Source: Globodera rostochiensis
Taxonomy: Eukaryota; Nematoda; Chromadorea; Rhabditida; Heteroderidae
Direction of reading: 5' to 3'
Assembly (NCBI GenBank): GCA_018350325.1
Contig: JAEVLN010000017.1
Location: 620,001 to 684,000, forward strand
DNA length: 64,000 bases
Of the stretch, positions 61,217 through 64,000 are shown piece by piece; position 1 is the stretch's first letter; every line of letters starts with the position of its first letter. The position numbers were made by a program, and so were the translations under genes. The notes beneath the pieces were generated by a model. That model made no database searches. It saw only the letters and a program-made list of their open reading frames with translations, and was not told the DNA's origin.

Positions 61217-62425
61217 TCTCAATCTTTTCCGCCCTCCCTCCTTTCCTTTTAACTGCCAAAGTATCCGATAATTGTCGAGTTTGTGCCCCCCTTTTTGTTG
61301 AAAAAATGCTGTTTCGAAGGGTTTTCGGGGGGTGTAGAATCCGAATACCTTCATTTTGACCGGTTTCAAACCCCGGACCCGAATTTGAAAATTCAAAATT
61401 TTCTAAAATTAAATTTTGGTCTCGATTGTTCGTGTTGCCCCTTAACCACGGTTAACGACGAGCATGCCGGTTAGTCGGCCGTTAACGAAAACCCCAGGAT
61501 TCCGGATCAGGAGTCCTGGAAAATCCAGTGAGGTCCGATCTAGAATGAATGTTAGATGATTTTACGCTCCCAATACCCTTCCTTAGAAACACCTTTTTAC
61601 CGACTTTGAAGAAAAAAATTATTTTTTCTTTAGAGGGGGGGGGGGGGCAAACTCGACTATTTTACTATCCTCTATTCCAAACAACATAGCAATTTGTTTC
61701 TCAATGTTTACAAATGTTTTAAGCGAAAATGAGTTAATTTATAAGTTTCGGATTCAACCAAAAAAAAATCAATTTTTGTCAGGCATGTTTTTTCGAATTT
61801 TCTGTTGAAAAGAGCTTTTATAAAGCGAACACCGACATAAATAAGAAAAAACCACCAATTTATACTTTCTCTCCGTTTTCTGCTCCCGCTTTAATTGCTC
61901 TGTTGTCTTCGGGTCGGGCTGCTTCTCAAACTTTTCGCCCGCCATACTTCGGAACTTTTCTGTTTATGTCTGCCGCGCCGAAAGTGCCATTTTTTGTTTA
62001 AACAATTCGAGAATAATGTGCCATATTCGGTCTGATCACCTCAAAAAGAATAGGTCGTTTAATTGGTGTCGGCGGGTCATATAACCGAACTATAAGGTAC
62101 CAATGAAATTTAATCAACAAAAAGCATTTTGCAACCCTTCCAAGTGGAAGAAAAGACTGAAGATGAAAGCACAAGGTCAGCCACCGCCACCTTTTGCCTG
62201 TCGAGTGAGTGGATCATCTCCATCTCATCAATCATTTATGCCGCCTATTGCATTCGCTTCCGGTGATTGGTGCAAAATAATAATTACAAATTTTGTCTGT
62301 CTAAATTTGGTCGGAATTTCCACTGAACGATGGCGCCATCGACGGGGGGGGGGCCAGAGTGTTGACCCAAATTGGACTGGAAGATGTCCAACGAACGATC
62401 AATTCCATCGATGGGACAAAAATAG
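61217..62425. other. Intergenic with foldback-family fragments
   Basis: 61320-61660 carries fragments related to the left edge of the window (CAAACCCCGGACCCGAAT, ACACCTTTTTACCGACTTTG, poly(G)). From 61860 to 62425 it is unique DNA, presumably upstream of the next gene. Confidence 0.5.
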
Positions 62426-62430
62426 GCGCA

Positions 62431-62437
62431 TATAAAA
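62431..62437 (+). promoter_or_regulatory. TATA box of the small secreted gene
   Basis: TATAAAA about 90 bp upstream of the ATG at 62523, followed by a plausible start region (GTTTTAGTCGCACTCAAC). It is the clearest core promoter in the window and suggests high or stage-specific expression. Confidence 0.6.
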
Positions 62438-62522
62438 AGGGACGAACGGACGTTTTAGTCGCACTCAACAAATTGTGAAAGTTCAGTGAATAAATCAAAA
62501 TTTGTGACAGAGCGTCGTCGCC

Positions 62523-62876
62523 ATGAGTTGTTGCCCGCTTCGTCTCCTTTCACTGCTCGCCCTGTGCCTTTTGTTGTCATTTGTTGGCCTTTCAACGGGC
62601 CAATACTTTTCCAATGCCGTCAACCCCTACAACAATTACTTCTACAACCCCTACGCGTACAGCTCCAACTCCAACAGTCGCTCCTCCTCGAACAACAACG
62701 GGTCAGTGAGAAAGTCGAAATGAATAAAAACATTTATAAAACATTTTAGCTATTACGGGTACGGAGGATACGGCTACGGAAATAACTATTACAGCGGAGG
62801 AAGCAATTGGTACGGAGGCTCTTCCGCCTCCAATGGCCTGTTTCGATACTGTAATCCGTGCTACGATGTACCGTAA
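62523..62876 (+). CDS. Small secreted Tyr/Gly/Asn/Ser-rich protein
   Basis: Two exons (62523-62701, 62750-62876) join in phase to 101 residues. A strong signal peptide (LLSLLALCLLLSFVGLSTG) precedes low-complexity sequence: YNNYFYNPYAYSSNSNSRSS, then YYGYGGYGYGNNYY, ending CNPCYDVP. Such composition occurs in nematode cuticle, eggshell, antimicrobial-type (caenacin/NLP-like) and secreted gland proteins; I cannot choose among these. The two Cys near the end could form one disulfide. Confidence 0.82.
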
Positions 62877-62975
62877 TCAAAAGTGCATTCAAAAGAATTC
62901 GCGGGAAAGTTTATTTTCATAATCAATAATTCCATTATTTTTTAATTGTTTGTGTAAATTGGAGACTTTTCATTG

Positions 62976-64000
62976 TCACATCGAAGTTAATATTGTGGCG
63001 ATATATTTGTAAAAACGCTGTTCCATCAAAATTGCGCTGTGCGAATTGCCGGACATTGGAAATTCCGTGACAGTGACCTTAAATTGTTGTTTTATAGTCG
63101 TTAATTGATTTGTGCTTTGCTTGCACCATTCATTGTTAAACGCGGTAAAACGATTTCGGGAATGGGATCGGCAAGTCACAATGCCATTGTCGGAGTCCCG
63201 CCGAATTAAATCCCTCCCGACCGGTCGGTCCATACCAGGGATGGTCGGAATTCCGATTTCCGACCTTTTTGGGGTCGGAATTCCGATTTCCGTAATTTTT
63301 TGAGGTCGTCGGCTCCCATCCCTGGTCCATTTGTTCTACAGTAACGCCGCATGGTACTTACCGTATTCCCCTCCCTTTTCCATTTCTCACAAATTCTCAT
63401 CGACTCCGCGTTCACTGCCCCATCGCCGTCTCCGAATATGACGCGGGGGTTTTGGTCCTCCACCGTCTCGTACAAATATTTTCTTTCCGTATTATTTGTA
63501 CCCATTCCGTACACACAAAACATCAAAAAATGATTTATTTATTTATTTTATTCCAATTTTTAATCTCACCGGAACATATTTCTGCGGCATTGGCTCATTT
63601 TGGGCATAAAATTGCCAAATTTGGCTGCTGTTAACCAAGCTAAGAAAGTCTTTCATTTGATCAACGGAAAATGTCCGTCGTCCAACGGCAATTAGCCATT
63701 CCGAGCCAAAGGCATTGCCGAAGGGCAATAAATTGGCGGAAAAGGCCGAAGAACGGAAAAATGAGGCAAATTGTTTTTGGCTGATCGAAACATTCTTCAG
63801 CAGAACAAATTCGCTGCCAAAAATTGAAATAATATAAAATGAAAGAAAATATGCTTCTTCGACCTGACAGAAGCCCTTTGAGAATAACCGAAGCTCCGCC
63901 AAACGGTGGCGCCACATTTATAGTGCCTTGCAAATGCCTTTTCTGCCATTGCTAAAATATTAAATGAATCGCGCCAAGCTTTATTATAAAGCCTTAAATT
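62976..64000 (-). CDS. LCAT / lysosomal phospholipase A2-like, 3' part (runs off the right edge)
   Basis: The family transfers or hydrolyses phospholipid acyl chains with a Ser-Asp-His triad. Visible exons from the right: NVAPPFGGASVILKGLLSG (near 63.86-63.93), SEFVLLKNVSISQKQF through NLLPFGNAFGSEW and RRTFSVDQMKDFL, then VYGMGTNNTERKYLYETVED with VIFGDGDGAVNAESM (63.36-63.52; the DGDG holds the triad Asp), and the last exon (62976-63077) with FPMSGNSHSAILMEQRFYKY, the triad His. The nucleophile-Ser exon would lie beyond the window. The acceptor in front of VYGMG lacks an AG at the expected place, so check for an assembly error or lesion. A MITE lies in the last intron. Confidence 0.85.
63236..63324. 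mobile_element. hAT-like MITE, CAGGGATGG ends
   Basis: It starts CAGGGATGGTCGG and ends CTCCCATCCCTG. Flanks are GTCCATAC and GTCCATTT (6/8 match). The interior has two copies of GGTCGGAATTCCGATTTCCG. It lies in the last visible intron of the LCAT-like gene. Confidence 0.68.

Overview
The window reads as nuclear DNA of a nematode, possibly a plant-parasitic tylenchid; the genus is an inference. The support is many short exons split by mostly 40-400 bp introns, polypyrimidine-CAG acceptors, an AT-rich background, and the gene content: an OSM-9/OCR-type TRPV channel, MATH and MATH-BTB proteins, a divergent SKP1, ShKT secreted proteins and an SH2 tyrosine-kinase relative. No bacterial operons, rRNA or CRISPR are present. 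Exon models were built by hand from splice sites, reading frame and family motifs.

Layout. 1-5.4 kb: no convincing gene; foldback repeats, two hAT-like MITEs and three minisatellites. 5.4-11.7 kb (+): a MATH-domain protein, then an SH2-pseudokinase. 12.1-14.2 kb (-): a tandem CCCH zinc-finger/coiled-coil protein with a duplicated exon. 14.2-16.7 kb: repeats. 16.7-19.1 kb (+): sideroflexin. 20.4-22.7 kb (+): purple acid phosphatase (TRAP type) with a satellite in intron 1. 23.6-24.7 kb (+): penta-EF-hand protein. 26.0-32.1 kb (+): TRPV channel whose introns carry two minisatellites, a MITE and a tRNA-like sequence. 33.5-34.8 kb (+): an unrecognised secreted or membrane protein. 35.7-37.1 kb (-): ShKT-repeat secreted protein. 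39.0-41.7 kb (+): a nine-exon gene reading as RRM-MATH-BTB. 41.4-51 kb: three tandem copies of a ~3.8 kb unit, each with a minus-strand OCIA-domain gene and the 3' exon of the RRM-MATH-BTB gene. 51.1-52.4 kb: a hAT-type element with perfect 8-bp target duplication, then a foldback element. 52.7-54.5 kb (-): SKP1-like. 56.2-58.2 kb (-): von Willebrand A protein. 59.1-61.2 kb (+): membrane short-chain dehydrogenase. 62.5-62.9 kb (+): small secreted Tyr/Gly/Asn-rich protein. 63.0 kb to the right edge (-): LCAT/lysosomal phospholipase A2-like gene, cut by the edge.

The genes do not form one pathway. Two themes recur. Ubiquitin-type adaptors (MATH, MATH-BTB, SKP1) are frequent, as expected of nematodes. 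Repeats shape the locus: several hAT-like MITE families have minisatellite interiors, foldback elements lie in introns, and a foldback lies at each junction of the 3.8 kb triplication. The strongest novelty candidate is the RRM-MATH-BTB gene, whose nine exons keep one open frame of 404 codons from an SR-protein-like RRM into a BTB adaptor.
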